Assembly: GCA_964370235.1 (NCBI GenBank)
Contig: CAYJIL010000019.1
Span: 1-29,507, forward strand
DNA length: 29,507 nt
Reading direction: 5' to 3'
DNA from: CAYJIL01 sp964370235
GTDB taxonomy: Bacteria; Bacteroidota; Bacteroidia; Bacteroidales; Rikenellaceae
Below are positions 1 to 6,917 of the stretch, piece after piece. The translations under genes and the position numbers were made by a program. The notes beneath the pieces were generated by a model. The model did no database searches. It was not told the DNA's origin and was given only the letters and a program-made list of their open reading frames with translations. Every line of letters begins with the position of its first letter. Position 1 is the stretch's first letter.

Positions 1-209
1 CTGTCATTTCTATGGAAATCGGCAACCGAAAAGACCTCAAAAGGGCCAGCAAAATCGAGTACCTCGACACCATCAAAGAGCATAATTCCAACAGATATTC
101 TCTTGTCGTTCGCTGGTTTAGTGCTATTTTGCGCCATCGATGTAACAGTCATTAAACATAGAGCTACAAGGGTGAAGGCAACTCACATAATCTTAATTTT
201 GTTTTTCAT
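1..209 (-). pseudogene. DJ-1/PfpI-like exported protein, N-terminal part, interrupted by TGA
   Basis: Reading leftwards from ATG at 209-207 the frame gives MKNKIKIM, then a TGA stop at 185-183. It continues open to the window edge as a hydrophobic stretch ending in SMAQ, followed by VGIMLFDGVEVLDFAGPFEV. That last segment resembles the start of DJ-1/PfpI (class I glutamine-amidotransferase-like) domains, including those fused to AraC regulators. Without the TGA, the first 28 or so codons would make an ordinary signal peptide. The ATG lies 4 bases after the MATE stop, so the two are probably co-transcribed. The gene is either inactivated at codon 9, or starts at a downstream ATG (152-150) with its signal sequence lost, or carries a sequence error. 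The C-terminal part lies outside the window, so catalytic residues cannot be checked. Confidence 0.55.
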
Positions 210-213
210 TGCA

Positions 214-1575
214 TTATAATTTTTTAATGTTTTTTATCTTTAGCTGTTTATATAGGATTAGCGAAGCAACTATCGCTGTTGTTACCTCTGCAAATGGTAT
301 CGAGAGCCACACACCATCAAGATCGAACAAAAGTGGCAGGGTGTAAACCCCAAGCGAGATGAGCACCGCACCACGAAGTGCCGAAACCACAACCGAACGT
401 TTGGCATCGCCAATGGCGGTGAATAGACTCGAAATAGCAATATTAGTACCACTAAATAGCGTAGCAAAGGCTACAATCTTTGCTCCTGCTGTGGCAATTG
501 CCACGGCTGCACTATCTTCTGCCGTAAAGAATGGCGAGATAAGAGTTTGAGCACCCAAGAATAAAACCCCAAAGGCAATTACACCAATAAGCGAATTTAC
601 AACAATATTAGCACGCACAATGGCTATCATACGCCTAAAATTACGAGCTCCATAGCAGTAGGAAACTACGGGTACAAGCCCATTTGACACCCCCACAAAG
701 ATTAGTATCGAGGTAATTAATATATAGTTTACAGTGGCAAATGCCGCCACACCTTCGCTTCCCACATACTTCATCATTGCAATGTTAAATATGAGTTGGG
801 TAACACCTGCCGAAATTTCGGATACACCTTCCGAAGAGCCATTATACGCCATACGACCAAGCAGTCGCCAGCCAAATTTACCCTTGCGTAGGGTAATTCC
901 CAATTTGGGTTTTAGCATAAAGTATAAAGATGCAACGGCAGTTAGGGTAAATGCCGAACCAGTGGCAAGAGCCGCTCCAAACACTCCCATTCCAAGTTTA
1001 GCAATAAGGATATAGTCAAGCACAATATTAAGTACCACAGTTGTAGCTATGAGCACCAATCCGTGAATTGGTTTGCCAACAGCTCGCAGGTAGTAATCAC
1101 CCATAAAGGTAGTCGCAATAGCAGGCATAAAGAGCGATAGGGTACGTAGATACTCGGAGCAGAGTGCCACAATCGAGTCATCGGCACCCATCGCAATGGA
1201 TATAGGAGTGGCAAATGGTACAAAAAGCAGTGTTGCAACTATTGTCGCAAACAGTAGAAATAGGAATGATGTACGAAGTGCATTGTTCGCTCTTTGTAGA
1301 TCGCCTGCACCTTGGCTCATTCCCATAACGGTGAGCGCACCAACACCAACCACCACACACACAGCAATGATTGCCGAGTAGGTAGGCATAACGATATTAA
1401 CCGCTGCCAAAGCATCGGAGCCTACAAAGCGACCGATAAACATACCATCGATAATGGTTTGTACTCCTGCCAAGAGCATTCCCAAAGCCCCTGGTAGCCC
1501 AAATTTAACAATAAGCTTTGTGATACTTGCCGATGCAAAATCACGCTGCTCGGCATTTGAAGATAGATGTTCCAT
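214..1575 (-). CDS. MATE family multidrug/cation antiporter
   Basis: A 453-residue, very hydrophobic protein with the two-bundle pattern of MATE transporters (about 12 membrane helices). The N-terminal segment LPGALGMLLAGVQTIIDGMF, with GRFVGSDALAAVN after it, is the typical first-helix region of the NorM/DinF-type family, and the length is normal for it. Such proteins export drugs or metabolites across the inner membrane in exchange for Na+ or H+. The substrate cannot be told from sequence. The gene is divergent from the AraC-type regulator at 1689, which may control it. A Bacteroidetes-type -7 box (TATCTTTG) lies about 25 bases upstream of the start. CTAG tetranucleotides are absent here, unlike in the cobalamin block. 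Confidence 0.93.
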   Translation of the reverse strand: MEHLSSNAEQRDFASASITKLIVKFGLPGALGMLLAGVQTIIDGMFIGRFVGSDALAAVNIVMPTYSAIIAVCVVVGVGALTVMGMSQGAGDLQRANNALRTSFLFLLFATIVATLLFVPFATPISIAMGADDSIVALCSEYLRTLSLFMPAIATTFMGDYYLRAVGKPIHGLVLIATTVVLNIVLDYILIAKLGMGVFGAALATGSAFTLTAVASLYFMLKPKLGITLRKGKFGWRLLGRMAYNGSSEGVSEISAGVTQLIFNIAMMKYVGSEGVAAFATVNYILITSILIFVGVSNGLVPVVSYCYGARNFRRMIAIVRANIVVNSLIGVIAFGVLFLGAQTLISPFFTAEDSAAVAIATAGAKIVAFATLFSGTNIAISSLFTAIGDAKRSVVVSALRGAVLISLGVYTLPLLFDLDGVWLSIPFAEVTTAIVASLILYKQLKIKNIKKL

Positions 1576-1600
1576 AAAAGTAATTATAACTATTCGAGTG

Positions 1601-1608
1601 CAAAGATA
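1601..1608 (-). promoter_or_regulatory. Candidate -7 element for the MATE gene
   Basis: On the minus strand this reads TATCTTTG, an exact match to the Bacteroidetes -7 consensus TAnnTTTG. It would give a leader of about 20 bases before the MATE start at 1575. No good -33 TTTG is visible at the right distance, so the call rests on the -7 box and its position. Confidence 0.45.
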
Positions 1609-1650
1609 CCGCCTTTTATATTCTTAAATAATAATTATAATGGAGTATTA

Positions 1651-1681
1651 TTGTGTAGAATTGGAATAATAGTTATTTTTG
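1651..1681 (+). promoter_or_regulatory. Candidate promoter of the AraC-type regulator
   Basis: TTG at 1651-1653, then 20 bases, then TATTTTTG at 1674-1681, which fits the Bacteroidetes -33/-7 arrangement. The start codon at 1689 is only 7 bases past the -7 box, so the transcript would be nearly leaderless unless translation starts at a later ATG. The region is shared with the divergent MATE promoter. Confidence 0.5.
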
Positions 1682-1688
1682 TACAGTT

Positions 1689-2513
1689 ATGGAGGATATA
1701 GGATATAGAGTTGAAACATTAGATGCTGCCAAGTTGCAAAGTATAGAGATGTTCATGGGAACATTCTCTATATTTAAGTGTGTTAAGGGTGTGGCAACAA
1801 TAGAGAAAGATGAGAAGGAGTACCTCTTCGAGAGCGGGCAACATATTGTAATTTTTGAGGCAACGCCCTTGCGCTTTTGTCGCTGGAGCGATGACATAGA
1901 GGTTGTGCAGTGTGAGATTGGCTCTCCGTTAGCATATGAATTAGAGCCATATATGAGCAATAAGGTGTGGCTTGCCTTGTACTCAAATAACCCTTCGATA
2001 TGCTCAAGAGCCGAGCTAAAGATGCTAGATGAAGTTTTTGCTCATCTGCTTATTCTGCACAGTATCGATAATATGGAGATGCGAGGGCATCTGGTAAGAA
2101 ACACAATAGTTAACTATTCTTTGATACTGTATAACATTATACTTTTACATAGCGACCCAAAGGATATTGTAGAAGATATAAGCTCTTCGCACACAAGCAC
2201 AATTATTGATCGTTTTTTCTATTTGTGTAGCCAATATCATACCAAAGAGCGAAAGGTGGCATTCTATGTAGACAAACTAAATATCTCGCAACGCCATCTC
2301 TATAATCTAACACTATCGTCATTAAAACTCACTCCAAAACAGGTTTTAGATAGCTATATCATTGGTACAATTAAGAAACTGTTGCTCACCACAACTCTCT
2401 CGATACAGCAAATCGCCGAAACATTAGAGTTTGCCGATCAGTCAACCTTGCGACAATTCTTTTTTAGAGGTGTTGGAATATCGCCACGAGAGTATAGGCG
2501 TAAGAATAGATAA
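1689..2513 (+). CDS. AraC family transcriptional regulator
   Basis: A 274-residue protein. The C-terminal third (about residues 190-274) has the double helix-turn-helix of AraC/XylS regulators: VDKLNISQRHLYNLTLSSL for the first unit, then SIQQIAETLEFADQSTLRQF and the closing GISPREYRR motif. The N-terminal 170 residues look like a cupin-type sensing domain but are not close to one I can name. The protein would bind DNA near its target promoters. The obvious candidate target is the divergent MATE gene across the 113-base gap. The start at 1689 lies very close to the -7 box, so an ATG at codon 19 or 21 is an alternative. Synonymous codon choice (mixed Leu codons) differs from the cobalamin block. 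Confidence 0.92.
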   Translation: MEDIGYRVETLDAAKLQSIEMFMGTFSIFKCVKGVATIEKDEKEYLFESGQHIVIFEATPLRFCRWSDDIEVVQCEIGSPLAYELEPYMSNKVWLALYSNNPSICSRAELKMLDEVFAHLLILHSIDNMEMRGHLVRNTIVNYSLILYNIILLHSDPKDIVEDISSSHTSTIIDRFFYLCSQYHTKERKVAFYVDKLNISQRHLYNLTLSSLKLTPKQVLDSYIIGTIKKLLLTTTLSIQQIAETLEFADQSTLRQFFFRGVGISPREYRRKNR

Positions 2514-2819
2514 TAGTTACTTTGGAATAGCAAACTTTTACCGAACATTAAGATAAGCAACTTTACTAATAATTATTTTCATGTAATATTCCTCACAAGA
2601 CTCATTGATGCAATGAGGAATTTAGTGCTACATGCCTACATTTTATTACACCAGTCTTAGCATTAACAAACACTCTATTTCTTGTTTATTCTACTGTTTT
2701 AATTCTCACTGCATAAATTCTTACAAAGCACTAATTATAAAAATTTCTTTTTATTTACGACATACACTTATTGCCATAAAAAAATTATCTTTACCACCCA
2801 TAAATAATTACAACACGAT
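2514..2819. other. Intergenic region with nested inverted repeats and weak promoter
   Basis: No convincing gene is present. An open frame at 2632-2823 has no coding character. The notable content is a nested pair of inverted repeats at 2588-2621. A possible -7 box (TATCTTTA, one mismatch) at 2786-2793 sits about 26 bases upstream of the hydrolase start, without a clear -33. Confidence 0.6.
2588..2621. repeat. Two overlapping inverted repeats, candidate terminator or operator
   Basis: ATTCCTCA (2588-2595) is the exact reverse complement of TGAGGAAT (2614-2621). Inside it, CTCATTG (2601-2607) pairs exactly with CAATGAG (2611-2617) around a 3-base loop. The two stems share bases 2614-2617, so they are mutually exclusive. 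No T-run follows, which weakens a simple terminator reading for the AraC gene. Confidence 0.5.
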
Positions 2820-3587
2820 ATGAAATACTATATACTCTCTATTTTGGCAATATTGATAAACACCATCTGCTGCGCACAAAACAGAGTTGCACTAATACAG
2901 TCTGAGCTAGCATGGGGTAATACACAAAAGAATATTACACATTTTAGCAAAAAAATAAAAAATATAGACAGCTGCGACCTTATAATTCTTCCAGAGCTTT
3001 TTACCTCGGGTTGCGATATGCGCAAGGTAGATAAACAAGAAAAGATTGAGCTAAAAGATGATGTTGCCTCAAAGTACACAAAAACCATAAAAGTAATGCG
3101 TAGGTGGGCAAAAGGCTCGGGTGCTGTTATTGTTGGTTCTGTAATATATAAGCAAGACGACAAGTACTATAATCGCCTGCTTGCTGTATATCCCTCGGGC
3201 GAGTTCCTACACTACGACAAACATAATTGTTTCAAGAAAGGGAGCTTTACGCCCGGTAGCGACCACCTAGTTATCGAGGTAAATTCACATCGCTATGCTA
3301 CATATATATGCTATGATTTGCGCAATGGTGAATGGTCAAAAAATGACGGTAGGTATGACAGTGCCATATATATTGCCAATTGGCCAAAGTCTCGACATAG
3401 CGACTGGCAGCAGTTACTCAAAGAGAGAGCTATCGAAAACAGTGCACACATTATTGCCGTTAACTGCACGGGCACAGATTTTGCAGGCAAGCAGTATGTG
3501 GGCGGTAGCCGTGTTGTAGCACCCAACGGAAGCACTATATCGGAGGCTACGCCACAAAAAGAAGATATAGTAATTGTTGAATACTAG
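2820..3587 (+). CDS. Exported carbon-nitrogen hydrolase (nitrilase/omega-amidase-like)
   Basis: A 255-residue protein of the nitrilase superfamily, which hydrolyses amide or nitrile C-N bonds. The expected Glu-Lys-Cys residues are visible: E59 in LPELFTSG, K134 in YDKHNCF and C164 in CYDLRNGEW, with a further conserved Glu at E202. The layout is closest to YafV/omega-amidase-like members. The first 20 residues (MKYYILSILAI to ICCAQ) look like a signal peptide, which is unusual because most family members are cytosolic. The Cys before AQ is not in a good lipobox. The gene stands alone between the AraC regulator and the riboswitch-led operon, and a hairpin at 3617-3644 separates it from that promoter. 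The substrate is unknown. Confidence 0.85.
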   Translation: MKYYILSILAILINTICCAQNRVALIQSELAWGNTQKNITHFSKKIKNIDSCDLIILPELFTSGCDMRKVDKQEKIELKDDVASKYTKTIKVMRRWAKGSGAVIVGSVIYKQDDKYYNRLLAVYPSGEFLHYDKHNCFKKGSFTPGSDHLVIEVNSHRYATYICYDLRNGEWSKNDGRYDSAIYIANWPKSRHSDWQQLLKERAIENSAHIIAVNCTGTDFAGKQYVGGSRVVAPNGSTISEATPQKEDIVIVEY

Positions 3588-3616
3588 GATAATATTCTGA
3601 GTAACTAACATTTATG

Positions 3617-3644
3617 ATTAGCTACGCCAAATTGGCTTACTAAT
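3617..3644. terminator. Imperfect hairpin after the hydrolase gene
   Basis: ATTAG (3617-3621) pairs with CTAAT (3640-3644), and inside it GCCAA (3626-3630) pairs with TTGGC (3632-3636). It lies 30 bases after the hydrolase stop and directly upstream of the -33 box of the cobalamin promoter. There is only a short T-rich tail, so it could be a weak terminator or a protein-binding site. Confidence 0.35.
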
Positions 3645-3646
3645 TA

Positions 3647-3678
3647 TTTGGAAATAGTAAAATTAATATATTACTTTG
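3647..3678 (+). promoter_or_regulatory. Promoter of the cobalamin operon
   Basis: TTTG at 3647-3650, 20 bases, then TTACTTTG at 3671-3678 (one mismatch to TAnnTTTG). Position is right: predicted transcription would begin at about 3685, which is where the first strand of riboswitch helix P1 starts. Confidence 0.65.
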
Positions 3679-3684
3679 CCCTCT

Positions 3685-3879
3685 GTAAGTGGTTTCGCTT
3701 GGCTAGTAACTAGCCTTTAGAATTAAAAGGGAACTAGGTGTAAATCCTAGACAGTTCCCGCTGCTGTAAGTCCATCTTCGTATTACGAAGATATTGCTTT
3801 AACTCCATATTTGTCACTGGCACCGTGTGTGCTGGGAAGACTGTTAAAGCAAGGATAAGTCAGAAGACCTGCCTTTTAC
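3685..3879 (+). promoter_or_regulatory. Cobalamin riboswitch 1 (aptamer)
   Basis: Conserved cobalamin aptamer blocks are present in order: GGGAA starting at 3729, a short stem CTAGG/CCTAG just after it, CCCGCTGCTGTAA (3757-3769), and the B12 box AAGTCAGAAGACCTGCC (3857-3873). P1 can form between GTAAGTGG (3685) and CCTTTTAC (ending 3879). Peripheral arms are also visible: ATCTTCG/CGAAGAT, and an exact 10-base pair of strands TTGCTTTAAC/GTTAAAGCAA. The large peripheral domain suggests the adenosylcobalamin-type (class I) fold. Binding of cobalamin should reduce expression of the operon that starts at 4023. Confidence 0.95.
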
Positions 3880-3926
3880 ACAATTTATTTTTGACGGCTT
3901 TCGGGTAAAAAGTCATCGAATTGTGT
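3878..3926 (+). promoter_or_regulatory. Riboswitch 1 expression-platform hairpin
   Basis: Outer stem ACACAATT (3878-3885) pairs exactly with AATTGTGT (3919-3926). Inner stem GGCTTT pairs with AAAGTC around a CGGGTAA loop. The outer stem starts on the last bases of P1, as expected for the P13-type hairpin whose loop docks on the aptamer. The remaining 96 bases to the start codon are A/T-rich, without a T-run terminator, so control of translation initiation is more likely than attenuation. Confidence 0.6.
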
Positions 3927-4022
3927 TATTTGGGCATCTTCTACCTATTTAGAATAATCCTATTTAATCTTTTCTGAATCAATATCCGTAGCTCGTCATT
4001 TAACTAATTTACATTAAGTAAA

Positions 4023-5999
4023 ATGAAGAGCAAAAAAACAATTCTTTCATCTATTGCTATTTGGGGCATAGTAGCCTCTTATGCGCAAGAGAGAGACACC
4101 ATCGCAAAATCAATTAATGTTGGCGATGTGTATGTAACAACAGCAGGCACGCCACACTCGTTGGCAGATAGCCCTGTTCCTATTTCTGTAATTAATGCAG
4201 ACCAACTACGACAAGCAAATATTTTTTCGCTAGAAGATGCTCTAGTAAAGCTTTCGCCGTCAATTTCGACAATGACAAACGGAATGGGCACAACCGTTTC
4301 GTATAATGGGCTTAACGATAGCTACTTTGTATTTTTATTAAATGGTAAGCGCATGGATGGTGACAATGCCATGGCACGCATCGACTTTAGCAACGTAGCA
4401 CGAATAGAGATGCTATCGGGTGCATCGTCGGTATTGTATGGCACAAATGCTATTGGCGGAGTTATAAATATTATTACAAATAGTGGCACTGGTAGCCAAG
4501 ATGGTATCTCGGGAGCGGTCAAAAGCCAGATTAGTAGCCACGATCGCTTTAGAAGCACAGCAAGTGTAAACATAAAAGAAGGAAAACTACTATCTTCGAC
4601 TAGCTATAACCGTAACGAGTCGGGTGGTTGGCAGCTTAACGAATACGAAGTGGCGTCGAGTGGCGAAAATGAAGGCGAACTTGTTAAGACAGACAAAATT
4701 GCCTCTACGGGCTTTACGAGCAACACCATATCACAAGATTTTCAGTTTTTGCTAAATAATAGGCTATCATTTAACGCTAGCGGATCGTACTACCACAACC
4801 TAACAGATCGCCCCTATGCTGCATATAATTACAACTTACACCACGAGAGTTACACCTACTCTTTGGGCGGTGTTTATATGCTAAACAATAGAGACAAAAT
4901 AGAACTTGATTACTTTAGCGACAACTATCGCTCCTCATATAGCTATCTAAAGGATTATAGCAGAGACGAGGCTTTAAAGGGCGATTTGGTTATGCGCAAA
5001 AAGACCAATTTTCATAACGTAAATGCAAAGTCGTTGCTACACTTTGGCGACAACCAAACACTATATTCGGGAATAGAGTACACTGCAAACAGTTTATCTA
5101 GCGTTTCAGACGACCTAGAGAATAAGAGTGCATACACACTAGCTATTTACTCACAATATGAGGTAGAGCTGCTAGAGAATCTCTCGGCAGTGGCAGGTTT
5201 TCGATTCCTTAACCACGAAACATTTAATAGCCATGCTACATACCATGCATCGGCTCGCTATGGGGTGGGTGGCTTCAACTTTAGAGCATCCTACTCTACT
5301 GGCTTTAGAACACCTACACTTACAGAACTGCATGCACAAAAGGTAACATCATCGCTCGACAAACTCTCACTTGCCAATATTAACCTACGCCCCGAGACTA
5401 GCAATTACTTTTCGCTAAATGCCGAGTATAGTAACAAATGGCTAGGGGTATCGGTAACAGGATTTAACAACAATCTTCAAAACATGATTGTATACCAAAC
5501 TATTGCAAGCGGACAAGAGGCCGAACAGGAGTATGGATACAGCGAAGTTGTACGCCGTGAAAACATTGCCAAGGCACGTGTTAGGGGTATAAGTACATCG
5601 GTATCACTATCGCCGGGTTATGGTTTTCGCTTTAGTGGTGGCTACACATTCCTAGATACCAAAGATTTTGAGACCAGCGAGCCTATCGACAAAAGCATTA
5701 GCGATGTATATACCATAGATGCCAATTGGGAGCACAGGTGGAGTGACTACAAACTAGATATAGGGGTTAATGGACGCATAAGTAGCGAGAGATATTCGGT
5801 AACCTATGGCTATGCTCCCAAATACCAACTTTGGGATTTGGTAACAACACACTCACTATACTTTGACAAGATAACACTAGTGCCTAGCATTGGTATAGAG
5901 AATATACTAGACTTTGTAGACGATAGACCATACAATAGCAACTACGCTACCCTATCGCCCGGAAGAACAATTTTTGCATCACTTGCTATAAGATTTTAA
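4023..5999 (+). CDS. btuB: TonB-dependent outer-membrane receptor, BtuB-like
   Basis: A 658-residue receptor. A signal peptide ends near residue 21 (IVASYAQ), and a short TonB-box-like stretch GDVYVTT follows. A plug domain covers about residues 40-155 (PVPISVINADQL, RIEMLSGASSVLYGTNAIGG, VINII), then a beta-barrel ends in the expected aromatic residue (FASLAIRF). BtuB-type proteins carry corrinoids across the outer membrane using TonB energy. Placement directly behind a cobalamin riboswitch, as the first gene of the operon, supports a corrinoid substrate. It is somewhat longer than E. coli BtuB. A cobalt-complex receptor is the main alternative. No BtuG-type surface lipoprotein accompanies it here. 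Confidence 0.88.
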   Translation: MKSKKTILSSIAIWGIVASYAQERDTIAKSINVGDVYVTTAGTPHSLADSPVPISVINADQLRQANIFSLEDALVKLSPSISTMTNGMGTTVSYNGLNDSYFVFLLNGKRMDGDNAMARIDFSNVARIEMLSGASSVLYGTNAIGGVINIITNSGTGSQDGISGAVKSQISSHDRFRSTASVNIKEGKLLSSTSYNRNESGGWQLNEYEVASSGENEGELVKTDKIASTGFTSNTISQDFQFLLNNRLSFNASGSYYHNLTDRPYAAYNYNLHHESYTYSLGGVYMLNNRDKIELDYFSDNYRSSYSYLKDYSRDEALKGDLVMRKKTNFHNVNAKSLLHFGDNQTLYSGIEYTANSLSSVSDDLENKSAYTLAIYSQYEVELLENLSAVAGFRFLNHETFNSHATYHASARYGVGGFNFRASYSTGFRTPTLTELHAQKVTSSLDKLSLANINLRPETSNYFSLNAEYSNKWLGVSVTGFNNNLQNMIVYQTIASGQEAEQEYGYSEVVRRENIAKARVRGISTSVSLSPGYGFRFSGGYTFLDTKDFETSEPIDKSISDVYTIDANWEHRWSDYKLDIGVNGRISSERYSVTYGYAPKYQLWDLVTTHSLYFDKITLVPSIGIENILDFVDDRPYNSNYATLSPGRTIFASLAIRF

Positions 6000-6014
6000 A
6001 ACTACAAAACCATT

Positions 6015-6917
6015 ATGAAAAGATTTTTTACGCTACTACTGCTATCGATAATGACTATTTGTGCCAATGCACAAAAGGTAAATTTTACAAAAAAAGAGCT
6101 TGTAATCGAAAAAGGCGACAAGCTAGCCATACTAATGGTGCATTTTGGCACTACAAATGACGTGGCACGTGCCAAAACCTATGACACGATAAACACCGAA
6201 GTGCAAAAAGAGTTTAAAAATGCAACTGTTACACAAGCATATAGCTCACGCATCATTATTAAAATTCTAAAAGAAAGAGGAATTGATTTTAACACACCAC
6301 TAGAGATGCTAGAAGAATTACAGCTAGATGGCTACACCCATGTTGTTGTACAGCCTACACACATAATAGACGGTGTAGAGATGGAGTCGCTTAGACGTGA
6401 TGTAGAGAGTGTAGCTAATAAGTTTAAAGAGGTGCGACTAGGCAGGCCACTTTTGTACACTCCAGAGGATTACACCCTTACTATTGATGCACTAAAAGAC
6501 GAAGTAAAAACCACAAGCGATGCTACTCTGCTCGTGGGACATGGTACATATGAAGCTATTACATCATCTTATGCCATGGTAGATTATATGCTAAAGCTAG
6601 ATGGCGACACAAGCTGGTCGGTAGCAACAATAGAGGGTTACCCTACATTTGACCAAGGTGTTAGCATGCTAGAGAGAGCAAATGCCAAAAGTGTTACTCT
6701 TGTGCCATTTATGTTTGTTGCTGGCGAGCATGCCAAAAATGACATTAAAGGAGAGTGGAAAGAGGAGCTAGAGAAAAAAGGATATAAGGTAGATGTAGTG
6801 ATGAAGGGTATGGGCGAAAACCAAGAGGTTCGCAAAATATTTATCGATCACATCAAATTTGCGATGGATAACATCCACCTTGATATTATGAAAAAGAAGG
6901 AACAATATGCAAAGTAG
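6015..6917 (+). CDS. cbiK: Sirohydrochlorin cobaltochelatase CbiK, exported form
   Basis: A 300-residue class II chelatase that inserts Co2+ into sirohydrochlorin, the step that commits to the anaerobic cobalamin route. H176 (LLVGHGT), E207 (IEGYP) and H239 (VAGEHAKND) keep the spacing of the His-Glu-His metal site of Salmonella CbiK. The N-terminus (MKRFFTLLLLSIMTICANAQ) is a clear signal peptide, so the enzyme should be periplasmic or membrane-attached, as described for one of the Desulfovibrio vulgaris CbiK proteins. This is odd for a biosynthetic enzyme whose substrate is made in the cytosol. It starts 15 bases after the receptor and overlaps the next gene by 11 bases. Confidence 0.92.
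   Translation: MKRFFTLLLLSIMTICANAQKVNFTKKELVIEKGDKLAILMVHFGTTNDVARAKTYDTINTEVQKEFKNATVTQAYSSRIIIKILKERGIDFNTPLEMLEELQLDGYTHVVVQPTHIIDGVEMESLRRDVESVANKFKEVRLGRPLLYTPEDYTLTIDALKDEVKTTSDATLLVGHGTYEAITSSYAMVDYMLKLDGDTSWSVATIEGYPTFDQGVSMLERANAKSVTLVPFMFVAGEHAKNDIKGEWKEELEKKGYKVDVVMKGMGENQEVRKIFIDHIKFAMDNIHLDIMKKKEQYAK

Noticed and set aside
1..213. TGA read as an amino acid (alternative code or selenocysteine) in the DJ-1-like gene
   Set aside because: TGA ends several well-defined genes here, the position is in a signal peptide rather than an active site, and no selenocysteine-type hairpin is evident.
2632..2823. A 63-codon plus-strand frame between the AraC and hydrolase genes
   Set aside because: It overlaps the hydrolase start and is rich in residues expected from A/T-rich spacer. 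It also lacks a plausible start region.
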